Source: an uncultured Erythrobacter sp.
GTDB taxonomy: Bacteria; Pseudomonadota; Alphaproteobacteria; Sphingomonadales; Sphingomonadaceae
Length of the DNA: 64,000 bases
Direction of reading: 5' to 3'
NCBI GenBank assembly: GCA_947488085.1
Contig: CANKYI010000001.1
Span: 1,373,928 to 1,437,927 of the forward strand
The notes beneath the pieces are model-generated. The model did no database searches and was not told the origin of the DNA. It saw only the letters and a list, made by a program, of their open reading frames with translations. A program made the translations under genes and the position numbers. Positions 33,930 to 43,627 of the stretch are shown here, piece by piece; position 1 is the stretch's first letter, and each line of letters starts with the position of its first letter.

Positions 33930-34615
33930 TGGCCGAGGGTGAAACCGAAACCCAATCAAAGCCAAAGTCTGAGGCGAAAAAGGCGGGATCAGGCTGGATC
34001 AGTGTCGCTGTCGATTACGGTCCGCTGCTCGTTTTCCTCGGCGTGTACCGCTACTACGCGCCGTCCGATCCCAACCCGGCGGGCGAAATCCTTGCCATCA
34101 TATACGGCACCGGCGCTTTTATGCTCGCAGCGATCACCGCGCTACTCGTGTCGAAATGGCGGTTGGGCAAGATCTCACCAATGCTGTGGTTCTCAACCAT
34201 CCTTATCATTGGCTTTGGCGCGCTAACAATATTTTTTGGCGACCCAACCTTTGTCCAGATCAAGCCAACGATCATCTATGCTGGCATGGGCGGAGCGCTG
34301 TTGATCGGGTTCTTCTTGGGCCGCGCTCTGCTGCAAATCCTGCTGGAGGCTGCATTTGAGGGCGTGGACGAGGCCGGATGGCTCAAACTGTCGCGAAATT
34401 GGGGCGTGTTCTTCTTGGCACTTGCAGCCCTGAACGAAATGATCCGCTTTAATTTCAACGCCGATAATGGCGGGTTTGAAACGTGGCTATGGGCGAAGTT
34501 CTGGGTCTTTATGCCGCTGAGCTTTATCTTCACATTCAGCCAAATCCCGATGCTGTTGAAGCATGGATTGGATGTCGGGCAGGATGATGAAGAAGCCGAC
34601 GAAGGCTCTGCTTAG
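33929..34615 (+). CDS. yciB: Inner-membrane septation/intracellular septation protein A family
   Basis: This 228-residue YciB/IspZ protein has a short charged N-terminal tail (ETETQSKPKSEAKKAGSG), five to six helices and family motifs VDYGPLLVFLGVYR, FGDPTFVQIKPTIIYA and WLKLSRNWGVFFLALAALNEMI. YciB proteins interact with cell-elongation and division machinery and affect envelope integrity. It is the last gene of the dapF operon, and its stop overlaps the convergent small membrane protein by 4 bp. Confidence 0.92.
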   Translation: MAEGETETQSKPKSEAKKAGSGWISVAVDYGPLLVFLGVYRYYAPSDPNPAGEILAIIYGTGAFMLAAITALLVSKWRLGKISPMLWFSTILIIGFGALTIFFGDPTFVQIKPTIIYAGMGGALLIGFFLGRALLQILLEAAFEGVDEAGWLKLSRNWGVFFLALAALNEMIRFNFNADNGGFETWLWAKFWVFMPLSFIFTFSQIPMLLKHGLDVGQDDEEADEGSA

Positions 34616-35040
34616 GAAAACACTTCCGGTTCGCCTCGCAATCGTAGTCGCCTCGCTTGGATCTCTTGGGTCATAAACGGAATAGTGATGGAAGAGACAA
34701 TTGTCGCAATGACCAATGCGAAGGTCAGATAATTTGCGCTCAACATATCGATCCCAAGCCAAGTGTACCAAGCCTGTGCACTGATGGTGCCTGTCAACGC
34801 CACTAAAGGTACCGAGCTTGCAAGGCTCCTTTTTGCAAGCAGAAACTCGAAGACCAGCGCGGTGACCAACGTAGGAACAAAGCCGGTGGTCAGGATCATT
34901 TCGGCCAAGCGCGATGGTCCCAAAAGCACAATGCCGAGCAATGGCCAAAACGTCAGAATGGCAAAGATCGAATAGCCCACAAATGGCAGGACTAGCGCCC
35001 AAACCAATGCTCTGAAAATCCGGGTGATCTGCATCGCCAT
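34612..35040 (-). CDS. Uncharacterised membrane protein
   Basis: This 142-residue protein has four hydrophobic stretches (FRALVWALVLPFVGYSIFAIL, LLGIVLLGPSRLAEMILTTGFVPTLVTALVF, VPLVALTGTISAQAW, YLTFALVIATIVSSITI) and a basic tail (IQARRLRLRGEPEVFS). I do not recognise a family. It is oriented opposite to the dapF operon and precedes nothing on its strand, so it is probably monocistronic. A start two codons in (MQITRIF) is also possible. Confidence 0.6.
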   Translation of the reverse strand: MAMQITRIFRALVWALVLPFVGYSIFAILTFWPLLGIVLLGPSRLAEMILTTGFVPTLVTALVFEFLLAKRSLASSVPLVALTGTISAQAWYTWLGIDMLSANYLTFALVIATIVSSITIPFMTQEIQARRLRLRGEPEVFS

Positions 35041-35082
35041 ACTGGTCCGATATCAGCTGATCGCTAATACCTGTTTAAGCGC

Positions 35083-37011
35083 CTAAATCTCCACTTGGCT
35101 CCCAAGCTCAACAACCCTGTTCGTGGGTAGCTTAAAGAAGTCCATCGCGCTCGCTGAATTCATCAGCATCCATGCGAAAATCTTCTCTCGCCAGATCGGC
35201 ATGCCCGGCTTGTCACTCGCCAGTAGAGTTTGGCGCGAGAGGAAGAAGCTGGTGTGCATCATGTCGAACTCACCCCCGCATCTCTCCATGTGTTTGAGCC
35301 CCGTTGGAACGTCGGTTTCCTCCATAAAGCCATAATGGAGCACCGCGCGGAAGAACCCGTCGCCAAGGTCAGTGAACTCGCACCGTTTGGTCGGATCGGC
35401 ATAGGGCACATCGGCGATATCAATCGTCAGGATCACAACCCGTTCGTGAAGGACCTTGTTGTGCTTGATATTGTGCAGCAACGCAGAAGGAACGCCCGCC
35501 GTGCTCGATGCCATAAAGATCGCTGTTCCGGGGACGCGCAGAGCGGAGTTCTTGGCTGATTTTGCAAATATCTCCATCGGCAGCGCATGCTCGCTCATCC
35601 GTTCGCGCATCAATTTGCGACCGCGTGACCATGTGGTGAGTAGGAGAAAAGCGACAAAGCCCACCGCGAGCGGGAACCAGCCGCCCTCAGGCACCTTGGT
35701 GAGGTTCGCTGCGAAATACGCACCGTCGACGATCAAGAAGACCAGCACGACCGGCACCGCATACCACCACTTCCATTTCCACACGCCGATCAAGAGCACC
35801 GCCATCAAAAGAGTGTCGATAGTCACAGCCCCCGTCACCGCGATGCCATATGCATTGGCGAGGTTGGATGAGTTCTGGAACGTCAGAACCAGAATGATGA
35901 CCGCGATCATCAGCGCCCAATTGACCGCCGGAATGTAGATCTGACCGCCCTCAGTCTCCGATGTATGGCGGATGTTGAGGCGGGGGATATAGCCCATCTG
36001 GATCGCTTGCTGCGTGATCGAGAACGCGCCTGAGATCACCGCTTGGCTGGCAATGAAGGTTGCGATTGTGGCGAGGAAGACGAGCGGTAGACGCCATTCC
36101 TCCGATGCCAAGAAGAAGAACGGGTTTTGGATCGCCTCGGCGGCCTGTTCGGCGGGCAGGCCGATGACCATAGCGCCTTGACCGAAATAGTTGAGCAGCA
36201 GGCAAGGCATGACAAAGCCGAACCATGAAAGCCGCATTGGCCCGCGCCCAAAATGGCCCATGTCGGAATACAGCGCCTCGGAACCCGTCACAGCCAGCAC
36301 GACCGTCCCCAATGCAAGGAAGGCGAACCAGCCATCAAGAATGAAGAAATTGACCGCATGGTGCGGAGATAGTGCCCACAAGATATCCGGCGTTTGCACA
36401 ATCTGCCAGGCGCCCAACCCCGCGATCACAGTGAAGTAGACGATCATCACCGGCGCAAACAAAGCGCCAACTTTTGCTGTGCCGCGTTTTTGCAGCACGA
36501 ATAGAAACACCAGCAATGCGAGAGAGATTGGGATCACATATCGCTCAAACCCTTCATCCACGACCGTCAAACCTTCGACCGCCGAGAGGACCGAGATGGC
36601 AGGCGTAATCATGCTGTCGCCATAGAACAACGCGGTCGCAAACACGCCCAAGAGCACCGCGATCCAGCCATATTTCGACTTAGAAAGGCTGCGACTGATC
36701 AGAGCAACGAGAGCGAGCGAACCGCCCTGCCCCTTGTTATCCGCACGCATCAGGATGGAGACATATTGGATCGAGACGACCAGCGTCATCGACCAGAAAA
36801 TCAGGCTGACCACGCCCAGCACATGAGCCGGGTCCAATTGCACTTCGGCGCGGCCCACAAAGGTTTCACGAAAGGCGTAAAGTGGGCTGGTGCCGATATC
36901 GCCAAAGACGACGCCAATCGCGCCGACCGCCAGCGCCCCTTTGGAAGCGCTGTGGCTCTTGCCACCCTCTGGGGGGTGGTGAGCGGGTGCTGGAGCTGAC
37001 GTGTCGCTCAT
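35083..37011 (-). CDS. kup: Low-affinity potassium uptake protein Kup
   Basis: This 642-residue KUP/HAK/KT transporter opens with the diagnostic [19 protein letters not shown]. It continues with about 12 helices ([31 protein letters not shown]) and ends in a hydrophilic C-terminal domain ([31 protein letters not shown]). It imports potassium with protons. It is encoded downstream of the ccm genes with 111 bp between them. Confidence 0.95.
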   Translation of the reverse strand: MSDTSAPAPAHHPPEGGKSHSASKGALAVGAIGVVFGDIGTSPLYAFRETFVGRAEVQLDPAHVLGVVSLIFWSMTLVVSIQYVSILMRADNKGQGGSLALVALISRSLSKSKYGWIAVLLGVFATALFYGDSMITPAISVLSAVEGLTVVDEGFERYVIPISLALLVFLFVLQKRGTAKVGALFAPVMIVYFTVIAGLGAWQIVQTPDILWALSPHHAVNFFILDGWFAFLALGTVVLAVTGSEALYSDMGHFGRGPMRLSWFGFVMPCLLLNYFGQGAMVIGLPAEQAAEAIQNPFFFLASEEWRLPLVFLATIATFIASQAVISGAFSITQQAIQMGYIPRLNIRHTSETEGGQIYIPAVNWALMIAVIILVLTFQNSSNLANAYGIAVTGAVTIDTLLMAVLLIGVWKWKWWYAVPVVLVFLIVDGAYFAANLTKVPEGGWFPLAVGFVAFLLLTTWSRGRKLMRERMSEHALPMEIFAKSAKNSALRVPGTAIFMASSTAGVPSALLHNIKHNKVLHERVVILTIDIADVPYADPTKRCEFTDLGDGFFRAVLHYGFMEETDVPTGLKHMERCGGEFDMMHTSFFLSRQTLLASDKPGMPIWREKIFAWMLMNSASAMDFFKLPTNRVVELGSQVEI

Positions 37012-37122
37012 ATGCGGCGATTATCCCGAGAGGCCGGGCGCGCTGGCCCATCCAAGGCCGCGCCACCTAGCACCGCGCTCCTGCCCCTGCAACATCGCGA
37101 CTCGCAAGCGCCCCACAGCGGA

Positions 37123-37764
37123 TTATTGCAGCATCGGAGCGTTGGCGATCATTTGGTCGAGCTGAGCGATGCGTGCCTCGATGTCATCACGCCACGGCGC
37201 GTCCTCAGGCGAGCGCGCCAACAGGTTCGCCCAAGTGTCCCGCGCCGCACGAACTTGGCCGGTTTGCAACAGAGAGAAGCCCATGAAGTAGTCGGCTCCG
37301 GGGTTGAGCGGATCAATTGCGCGCGCTTTGCTATAGGCGAACGCCGCCGCCGGGGTCACAAAGCCATCGGCATGGCCAGTCAGCGACATCGCAAGCGCCA
37401 GCCATCCTTCGAGATGGTCGGGATTGTCGTTCAAGCCTTTGCGCAGCATCGCCGCCGCTTCATCAAATTTTCCCCGCCGGGCAAAGCCATCGGATAAGAC
37501 CAGATAATCGGGTTTCGGTATTGCATCGTCGAATAGCTGTCGGCGAGCGGTCACCATTTCCTCGCCAGATTGCTGATCGCTGGCAATATCCGGCTCTTTC
37601 GGACTGCCGGGCTGATCAGGGGAACCTTGCCACGCATATCCGACCAGACCGAACAGCAGAATCGCACCGAACACGGCAAAGCCTTCTTTCGGCAATCGCA
37701 GCATAAACGCCGCAATCGCAAAGCTGACCAGCGCCAGCGACAAAACACCAAGCCAGCCGCCCAT
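37123..37764 (-). CDS. ccmI: CcmI/CycH-like TPR protein of cytochrome c maturation
   Basis: This 213-residue protein has two N-terminal membrane helices (GVLSLALVSFAIAAFML, GFAVFGAILLFGLVGYAW) and a TPR domain (KFDEAAAMLRKGLNDNPDHLEGWLALAMSL, ARAIDPLNPGADYFMGFSLL). CcmI holds apocytochrome c at the haem lyase CcmFH. It is about half the usual length: the periplasmic C-terminal peptide-binding domain is absent and only the membrane part plus TPR remains. Its start shares a base with the ccmH stop, placing it last in the ccm operon. Confidence 0.82.
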   Translation of the reverse strand: MGGWLGVLSLALVSFAIAAFMLRLPKEGFAVFGAILLFGLVGYAWQGSPDQPGSPKEPDIASDQQSGEEMVTARRQLFDDAIPKPDYLVLSDGFARRGKFDEAAAMLRKGLNDNPDHLEGWLALAMSLTGHADGFVTPAAAFAYSKARAIDPLNPGADYFMGFSLLQTGQVRAARDTWANLLARSPEDAPWRDDIEARIAQLDQMIANAPMLQ

Positions 37765-38186
37765 TATTCGGTGCCCTTGTCAGAGCGCCGCTTGCCCAGA
37801 CGCGTGAACAGCACTCCGCCAACGATCAACAGCAGCAAGAGCGGGATCGCGAAAAGCGGCCATGTGGTTGAGGAAACTTCGGGCTGATAGCTGACATAAT
37901 CGCCATAACGCTGAGTCAGCCAGCTACGGATCGCATCGGGGCTTTCGCCTGCGAGTATGCGCGAGCGAACCTGATGACGCATATCGCCTGCCATCGGCGC
38001 ATCGCTATCATTGATCGATTGCGACTGGCATTTGAGGCAGCGCAAGGTCTCCATCAGCTCGGTCGCCTCTGCCTCTAGCGCCGGATCTTCGAGCTGCGTG
38101 TAGGCATAAGGCGCAGGCGGCATCGATTGCTGAGCCAGCACGGGCGCCGCGAACAATGCAAGGATTGCGAACCAAAACCGCATCAT
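37764..38186 (-). CDS. ccmH: Cytochrome c-type biogenesis protein CcmH (CcmL/CycL type)
   Basis: This 140-residue protein has a signal peptide (FWFAILALFAAPVLAQ), the redox motif LRCLKCQSQSINDSDAPMAGDMRHQVRSRI and a C-terminal membrane helix (WPLFAIPLLLLLIVGGVLF). It keeps the CXXCH cysteines of apocytochrome reduced as a partner of CcmF and CcmG. It overlaps ccmG by 4 bp. Confidence 0.93.
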   Translation of the reverse strand: MMRFWFAILALFAAPVLAQQSMPPAPYAYTQLEDPALEAEATELMETLRCLKCQSQSINDSDAPMAGDMRHQVRSRILAGESPDAIRSWLTQRYGDYVSYQPEVSSTTWPLFAIPLLLLLIVGGVLFTRLGKRRSDKGTE

Positions 38187-38707
38187 CGCACCTCTTCCAG
38201 TTTTTCGAGCAGCAGCGGCACGGTTTCGGCGCGGATATCGCCGATATGCTGATACCTAATGTTGCCGGCAGCATCGATCACATAGGTCTCCGGCACACCC
38301 GACGCACCGATCTCCAGCATCAATTCGGAGATATCGTCCGATCCGATGCGCGAATAGGGATTGCCATAACGGTTTAGGAAATCAGCCACAGCCTCAGGCC
38401 GGTCGCGCACCGCAATGCCGATGATCTCGACGCCTTCTTCGCGCAGGCGCTCCAGATGAGGTGCCTCCGCGATGCAAGGTAGGCACCAGCTCGCCCAGAT
38501 ATTGAGCAGGCGAGGCTGACCATCAACAAAGTCCGCGCGCGATACGCCCGGCATCCCCTCCAAAGCAGGTTCCAGCGTGAAATCGGGCAGCGGCTGTTCG
38601 ATCATTTGCGACCGGACATTCTGCTCTTTTGGCTGAGTTAGCTGATATCCGGCGAGCCCTGCGAAAAAGAGGAAGAGTGCCAGCGGTATGAAGTAGGCAA
38701 GGCGCAT
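38183..38707 (-). CDS. ccmG: Thiol:disulfide interchange protein CcmG/DsbE
   Basis: This 174-residue membrane-anchored thioredoxin-fold protein has an N-terminal helix (FIPLALFLFFAGLAGYQL), active site WASWCLPCIAEAPHL and the cis-Pro region GVPETYVIDAAGNIRY. It passes reductant to CcmH/apocytochrome c. Its start shares one base with the ccmF stop. Confidence 0.94.
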   Translation of the reverse strand: MRLAYFIPLALFLFFAGLAGYQLTQPKEQNVRSQMIEQPLPDFTLEPALEGMPGVSRADFVDGQPRLLNIWASWCLPCIAEAPHLERLREEGVEIIGIAVRDRPEAVADFLNRYGNPYSRIGSDDISELMLEIGASGVPETYVIDAAGNIRYQHIGDIRAETVPLLLEKLEEVR

Positions 38708-40725
38708 TATTCAGCAGGCTCCGGCGCGGCGGCGGTTCCGGGTTCATCACCGTCGGAGCTGCCCAGTGCCTCAACATCAGCACGGCGCGCTTTGCCTTGT
38801 GCTTTGGCGCTGCGGCGTTTCAGATCAACCTGCAAACGGCCTACAATCGACAGGATTCCGCCAAACGCGATCAGCAATCCGCCATACCAGATGAAGGTCA
38901 CAAATGGCTTCCACCAGACCCGGATCTGCCAGCGCTCATTGCCATTGGCATCAATGCCAGCACTGTCCCCAACCACGACATAGAGCTGTCCATCCCAGCG
39001 GGTCACTAGCGCGCTTTCAGATGTGGGTTGTGGCGGGGACCAGAAATTGCGCGATTGCGGGCCGAGCACGGTTGGATCTTCATCACCGCGTGCAGCCAAA
39101 ACCCGCGCCTCTATTGCAGTCCAATTGGGACCGGCCACGGGGTCGACGCTTTCAAGTTGAATGTTCCAGCCTGCGACCACTTCGCTATCGCCCGGAGCCA
39201 TCGCAGCGAGCTTTTCCGACGTGAACGCGCTCTCACTCGCCATGCCGAACAGAGAAACTGCAACGCCGAAATGCGCCGCAATCATGCCCCATGTCGCAGT
39301 GGGTACACGGCGGATATTGCGTCCTTTCAACGGCAGCAATGCACCGATGCCGAGCGCCACCGACAATGCCAAACCCAGCACAGCGAGCACTGAATAATCT
39401 CCGAGGATCGCGACCAGCGCGACAATCGCAATGGCTACCGCTGCCAACAGAGCCAGCTCAAATTGAATGCGAGCCGGCTTATCATCTTTCCACCGCAGCA
39501 ATGGGCCGACAGCCATCACAATAAACATCGGGATCGCAAAGATCGCACCCGCCGGATTGAAATATGGAGGCCCAACACTGACGCGCACATCAAACGCTTC
39601 TGTCAGCAGCGGATAGAGCGTGCCCAGCAGCACAATCGCAAGGATCGCAGACAGCATCACATTGTTGAACACCAGCGCCCCTTCGCGGCTGGTCACGGTG
39701 AAGCGCTTACCCTCTGAAATCGAGCCAGCCCGCATCGCAAAAATCACCAGCGCGCCGCCAATATAGAGGCCAAGCAAGCCCAGGATGAAGCTGCCGCGTT
39801 CTGGATCAACGGCGAAGGCATGAACGCTGGTAAGCACACCTGATCGCACCAAGAATGTACCCAGCATCGACATAGAAAATGCCAGCACACCCAGCATAAT
39901 CGTCCATGTGCGCAAAGCGTCGCGCGCGGCCAATACGGTGACCGAATGGAGCAAAGCGGTCGCCGCGAGCCACGGCATAAGCGAGGCGTTTTCAACCGGG
40001 TCCCAGAACCACCAGCCGCCCCAGCCGAGCTCATAATATGCCCAGTAGGAACCCGCCGTAATACCAAAGGTCAGGAACACCCAAGCGCCCAGCACCCATG
40101 GCCGCATGACTTTCGCAAAATCGGGGGTCACTTGCCGCGTGATCAGCGCACCCATCGCGAGGCTGAACGCGACCGACAGGCCGACATAGCCAACATACAA
40201 TGTAGGCGGATGGATCGCGAGGCCGATATCTTGGAGCAGCGGGTTAAGACCGCCCCCCTCAAGTGCAGGTACTGGCAGTCGCTCAAACGGGTTCGAGCTG
40301 AGCAGCATAAAGGCGTAGAAACCCAGCGCCACAAAGCCCTGCACCATCAAAGTCGCGCTCATCGTTTTTTCTGGCAAGCGCCGCTCTAAGCCGCCGAGCA
40401 ATCCGCCTGACAGTGCGAGCACTGCGACCCAAAGCAGCATGGAGCCTTCGTGATTGCCCCATGTTCCGGTGAGTTTGTAGATAAACGGCTTGGCCGAATG
40501 CGAATTGGTCGCGACCAGCTTGATCGACAAATCGGTGACCGCGAAAGCATACAGCAGCAGGAAAAACGCCAGCACTGCCAAGAACGCCTGAACCACCGCG
40601 GCCGGGCGAGCATAAAGTGCATGGGGGCTGGCGGCATCGCGCAGGCCCATAGCGCCGGAAATCATCATCAACACAGACAATGCGGCGGATAGCCACAATG
40701 CGGCAAGGCCCAATTCAGCGATCAT
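38707..40725 (-). CDS. ccmF: Haem lyase subunit CcmF
   Basis: This 672-residue polytopic protein has the WWD periplasmic haem-handling motif (GWGGWWFWDPVENASLMPWLAATALLHSV) and multiple helices. It has conserved histidines in TGTWGNHEGSM and AIHPPTLYVGYVG. It attaches haem to apocytochrome c with CcmH and CcmI. It follows ccmE by 18 bp. Confidence 0.96.
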   Translation of the reverse strand: MIAELGLAALWLSAALSVLMMISGAMGLRDAASPHALYARPAAVVQAFLAVLAFFLLLYAFAVTDLSIKLVATNSHSAKPFIYKLTGTWGNHEGSMLLWVAVLALSGGLLGGLERRLPEKTMSATLMVQGFVALGFYAFMLLSSNPFERLPVPALEGGGLNPLLQDIGLAIHPPTLYVGYVGLSVAFSLAMGALITRQVTPDFAKVMRPWVLGAWVFLTFGITAGSYWAYYELGWGGWWFWDPVENASLMPWLAATALLHSVTVLAARDALRTWTIMLGVLAFSMSMLGTFLVRSGVLTSVHAFAVDPERGSFILGLLGLYIGGALVIFAMRAGSISEGKRFTVTSREGALVFNNVMLSAILAIVLLGTLYPLLTEAFDVRVSVGPPYFNPAGAIFAIPMFIVMAVGPLLRWKDDKPARIQFELALLAAVAIAIVALVAILGDYSVLAVLGLALSVALGIGALLPLKGRNIRRVPTATWGMIAAHFGVAVSLFGMASESAFTSEKLAAMAPGDSEVVAGWNIQLESVDPVAGPNWTAIEARVLAARGDEDPTVLGPQSRNFWSPPQPTSESALVTRWDGQLYVVVGDSAGIDANGNERWQIRVWWKPFVTFIWYGGLLIAFGGILSIVGRLQVDLKRRSAKAQGKARRADVEALGSSDGDEPGTAAAPEPAE

Positions 40726-40743
40726 AGTCTGTGTCCGTCCGCT

Positions 40744-41211
40744 CTATTCTAACCCGGCGACCGTTTCGGCATAATCGTCATTGCCGTCATGCCCTTCCAG
40801 ACCTTCAAGCTCTCGCGGCACGTAATTCTCATCATGTTTGGCGAGCAGATTGGTGGCGAGGAATGTGCCGTCCGATTGCAAACTGCCCTCTGCAACAACG
40901 CCGGATCCTTCGACAAACAGATCGGGCAGGATGCCGCTATAGGTGACAGGCACGCTGCTATCTTCATTGCCGGTGACGATGAAATCGACCGTAATACCAT
41001 CCGCTTGAGTGGCGATAGAGCCCGGCTGCACCATTCCGCCAAGCCGGACGGGTTGTCCAACGGCGGGCGGTTCAGCTGACATTTGTTCGGGCAGATAGAA
41101 ATAGTTCGCTTGGCTGCGCAAAGCCCATGCCGCGATCAGGCCAGCGGCAACAATCGCGACCAGAGCAAGAATGACCAATGTCATACGCTGATGTTTGGCT
41201 TTCATCGCCAT
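40744..41211 (-). CDS. ccmE: Periplasmic haem chaperone CcmE
   Basis: This 155-residue protein has one N-terminal anchor helix (MTLVILALVAIVAAGLIAAWAL) and an OB-fold (VRLGGMVQPGSI, VPVTYSGILPDLF). The haem-linking His lies in LLAKHDENYVPREL. It accepts haem from CcmC and passes it to CcmF. The start is one base after the ccmD stop; ATG 41205 two codons inside is an alternative. Confidence 0.94.
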   Translation of the reverse strand: MAMKAKHQRMTLVILALVAIVAAGLIAAWALRSQANYFYLPEQMSAEPPAVGQPVRLGGMVQPGSIATQADGITVDFIVTGNEDSSVPVTYSGILPDLFVEGSGVVAEGSLQSDGTFLATNLLAKHDENYVPRELEGLEGHDGNDDYAETVAGLE

Positions 41212-41212
41212 T

Positions 41213-41353
41213 TTATTTCCGCCTCATTTCATCGCGGCGCTTTTCCGCGCTGCGCATTGAGTAGTAGCTCCAGATGATGAGAAGCGCGAGCGCGATCAGA
41301 CCAACTGCAAGTGCACCATAGACAAAGGGCCACGGATCAAGCGATTCCCGCAT
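41213..41353 (-). CDS. ccmD: Haem exporter protein CcmD (46 residues, missing from the ORF track)
   Basis: A 47-codon frame between ccmC and ccmE encodes a 46-residue protein starting MRESLDPWPFVYGALAVGLIAL, with one helix and a basic tail ending EKRRDEMRRK. Length, topology and position match CcmD, the small adaptor that holds CcmE on CcmC. Its ATG overlaps the ccmC stop by one base and its TAA is one base before the ccmE start, so translation is coupled on both sides. Confidence 0.9.
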   Translation of the reverse strand: MRESLDPWPFVYGALAVGLIALALLIIWSYYSMRSAEKRRDEMRRK

Positions 41354-42108
41354 TATGCCGCTCCCATCGCAGGTGTGACCGTGGGCGCTTCATCATCAAG
41401 CGCACGGCGACGAAGGCGCGCCTCAACCTGTTGCTCAGCGATGAGCGCCCGCATCCGCATCAGGACCAAGCCGCCAAATAGCAGCGAAAAACCGAACGCG
41501 CCGACAAGAAGCGGATAGAAGTAGACGCCTTCAATCGAGCTGTTGCCTGCGGTGATGCTGGGCGGTTGGTGAAGCGAATTCCACCATACGACGCTGCGAT
41601 TGATAATCGGCACATTGATCGCGCCAACAAGACCAAAGATCGCGGCGATCTTTACCGACCCGCCTTCACGCGCAGCAGCATTTGAGAGCGCAATGTAACC
41701 GCCATACAGAAAAAGCAGCACCAACATTGAAGTGAGCCTTCCGTCCCACTCCCACCAAGTGCCCCATGTCGGGCGACCCCAGATGGAACCGGTCGCAAGG
41801 CAAATCGCGCAAAAAACCATGCCGGGCATAGCAATGGCGCGCGCAGCGATCCCGGCAAGGGGATGTTTCCATATCAGCAAAGCGGCAGAGGATAGCGCGA
41901 TGCCAGTCCATCCGCCCATTCCCAACCAAGCGGCAGGTACATGGATAAAGAGGATGCGCACAGTCTCACCCATCAACCGATCTGGCGGAACGACAAAAAG
42001 GCCCCAGGCAAGCGTGCCCAGCGACAGCACCAAACCGCTCCAAAACAGAAGCGGCATCAGCCATTTGGCGAGCGACAAAAAGCGCTTTGGATTGGCGTAA
42101 ATATGCAC
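41353..42108 (-). CDS. ccmC: Haem exporter/handling protein CcmC
   Basis: This 251-residue protein has six helices and the WWD motif GTWWEWDGRLTSMLVLLFLYGGYIAL flanked by conserved His (LFIHVPAAW, WNSLHQP). It loads haem onto CcmE. I start at GTG 42108 (MHIYANPKRFLSLA), preceded by AGGGGA; the track's 21 earlier residues are not family-like. It is the first ccm gene in the run, and ccmA and ccmB are not next to it. Confidence 0.93.
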   Translation of the reverse strand: MHIYANPKRFLSLAKWLMPLLFWSGLVLSLGTLAWGLFVVPPDRLMGETVRILFIHVPAAWLGMGGWTGIALSSAALLIWKHPLAGIAARAIAMPGMVFCAICLATGSIWGRPTWGTWWEWDGRLTSMLVLLFLYGGYIALSNAAAREGGSVKIAAIFGLVGAINVPIINRSVVWWNSLHQPPSITAGNSSIEGVYFYPLLVGAFGFSLLFGGLVLMRMRALIAEQQVEARLRRRALDDEAPTVTPAMGAA

Positions 42109-42265
42109 GTCTATGTCCCCTGCACCGTCATACCGTCCCAGACGCGTGTAGCAAGGGCGCAAAACTCGCAAGTGTGACTATGGCTCAACGCAACATTCCC
42201 GGTGGCGGGCTAAGCAAAAACTCTCACCTCATTTAAACCAGAGGCACACAATTGGTTCCGGCCTA

Positions 42266-43333
42266 TTAGCTTCGCCCAATAAGCTCTTGAGCCATCCGGT
42301 CTGCAACGACATCAGGCGACGTGCCATCCGCTTCGCTTGCCTGCCAGATTTGTGCAAGGCGCGCCGGGATCTTTTCGATCAGAGCATTCACATCGCCAAC
42401 GCTCGCCTGTTTGCCGTCACGACGGGCGAGATATTCGGTGGCGACCGAGATAATGCCGCCTGCATTGATGACATAATCGGGCGCATACAGGATGCCACGG
42501 TCAAATAGCACCCCGCCATGGCCAGCGCGGGCCAATTGGTTGTTTGCCCCCCCTGCGACAATCTTTGTGTTGAGCGCTGCAATAGTCTTATCATCAAGGA
42601 TCGCGCCCAGAGCATTAGGGCTGAGCACGTCGCATTGTGTGGTCAGGATCGCATCAGGAGCGACGACTTCAGCGCCCAATTTCTCGGCCAGCGCCTTGAC
42701 GCCATCCGCATGAATATCCGCCAGCGTCAATCGCGCACCGTCTTTAGCGAGCAATCGGGCAACCCCGCCGCCAACACTGCCAGTGCCCTGCACCGCAACG
42801 TGGACGCCCGTCATATCGTCCGTCTTCAAGCGATGCTGAACCGCCGCCTTGATCCCCAAATAGATACCGTATGACGTGAACGGGCCGGGATCGCCGCCAG
42901 CGCTACCGTCTCCGGCAACAGGTAGGCCTGAGACATGAGCGGTCCGCTTAGACACTGCGACCATATCCGCTTCGCTAATGCCGACATCTTCTGCTGTGAC
43001 ATAGCGCCCGCCCAAGCCTTCGACTGCATCGCCAAAGGCCGCGAGCATTTCTGGTGTTTTGGTTCGCTCTTCATCGGCAAGGATGACGGCTTTGCCTCCA
43101 CCCATAGGCAGGCCGGCCATCGCGTTCTTGTAACTCATGCCGCGCGACAGGCGCAGGGCATCACGCAAGCCATCCTTTGGATCGGGATAATGCCAAAACC
43201 GCGTGCCGCCCGCACCAGGACCAAGATGCGCCGAATGAACCGCAATAATCGCCGTCAATCCTGACGCACGATCGCGCACGACGTGCACCATCTCATGATC
43301 GTCAAAATCGGGTTCGGTCCAAAAAGCTGTCAT
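42266..43333 (-). CDS. Leucine/phenylalanine dehydrogenase family enzyme
   Basis: This 355-residue Glu/Leu/Phe/Val dehydrogenase has the substrate-binding GGTRFWHYPDPKDGLRDALRLSRGMSYKNAMAGLPMGGGKAVI (catalytic Lys in GGGK), AEDVGISEADM and a Rossmann loop VQGTGSVGGGVARLL. It oxidatively deaminates a branched-chain or aromatic amino acid to the 2-oxo acid with NAD. Length and the YAPDYVINAGG motif favour leucine dehydrogenase. Start is ATG 43333 (MTAFWTEPDFDDHEMVH); the track's 22-residue extension is not conserved-looking. Confidence 0.9.
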   Translation of the reverse strand: MTAFWTEPDFDDHEMVHVVRDRASGLTAIIAVHSAHLGPGAGGTRFWHYPDPKDGLRDALRLSRGMSYKNAMAGLPMGGGKAVILADEERTKTPEMLAAFGDAVEGLGGRYVTAEDVGISEADMVAVSKRTAHVSGLPVAGDGSAGGDPGPFTSYGIYLGIKAAVQHRLKTDDMTGVHVAVQGTGSVGGGVARLLAKDGARLTLADIHADGVKALAEKLGAEVVAPDAILTTQCDVLSPNALGAILDDKTIAALNTKIVAGGANNQLARAGHGGVLFDRGILYAPDYVINAGGIISVATEYLARRDGKQASVGDVNALIEKIPARLAQIWQASEADGTSPDVVADRMAQELIGRS

Positions 43334-43423
43334 AATCTTACGCGCCTTGCCTGTTTGCCCAATGGGCCGGTGCGCAAATAACCTGACAAAAGCCCCCATT
43401 TAATCTGGGTTACTGCGGGGAAG

Positions 43424-43501
43424 TGGGGCGATCGACGGGACTTGAACCCGCGACCTCCGGCATCACAAGCCGGCGTTCTAACCAACTGAACTACGATCGC
43501 C
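43424..43501 (-). tRNA. tRNA-His (anticodon GTG)
   Basis: The reverse strand reads GGCGATCGTAGTTCAGTTGGTTAGAAC and continues with anticodon stem CCGGC/GCCGG around loop TTGTGAT (anticodon GTG). It ends with T arm GCGGGTTCAAGTCCCGT and CGATCGC-C-CCA with encoded CCA. The extra 5' G pairs with C73, as expected of the histidine identity element G-1:C73. Confidence 0.96.
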
Positions 43502-43627
43502 ACATACCCGCCTTGGCCAAAACCCCATCGCTAGAATCTCTACGCCAAGTCACGCGCTATCCACTGCCATTAAGCGGCTGTTTGCGGCGGTCAAGACCAC
43601 CACGCGCGGGCGAGCGCCTGTTGCACA

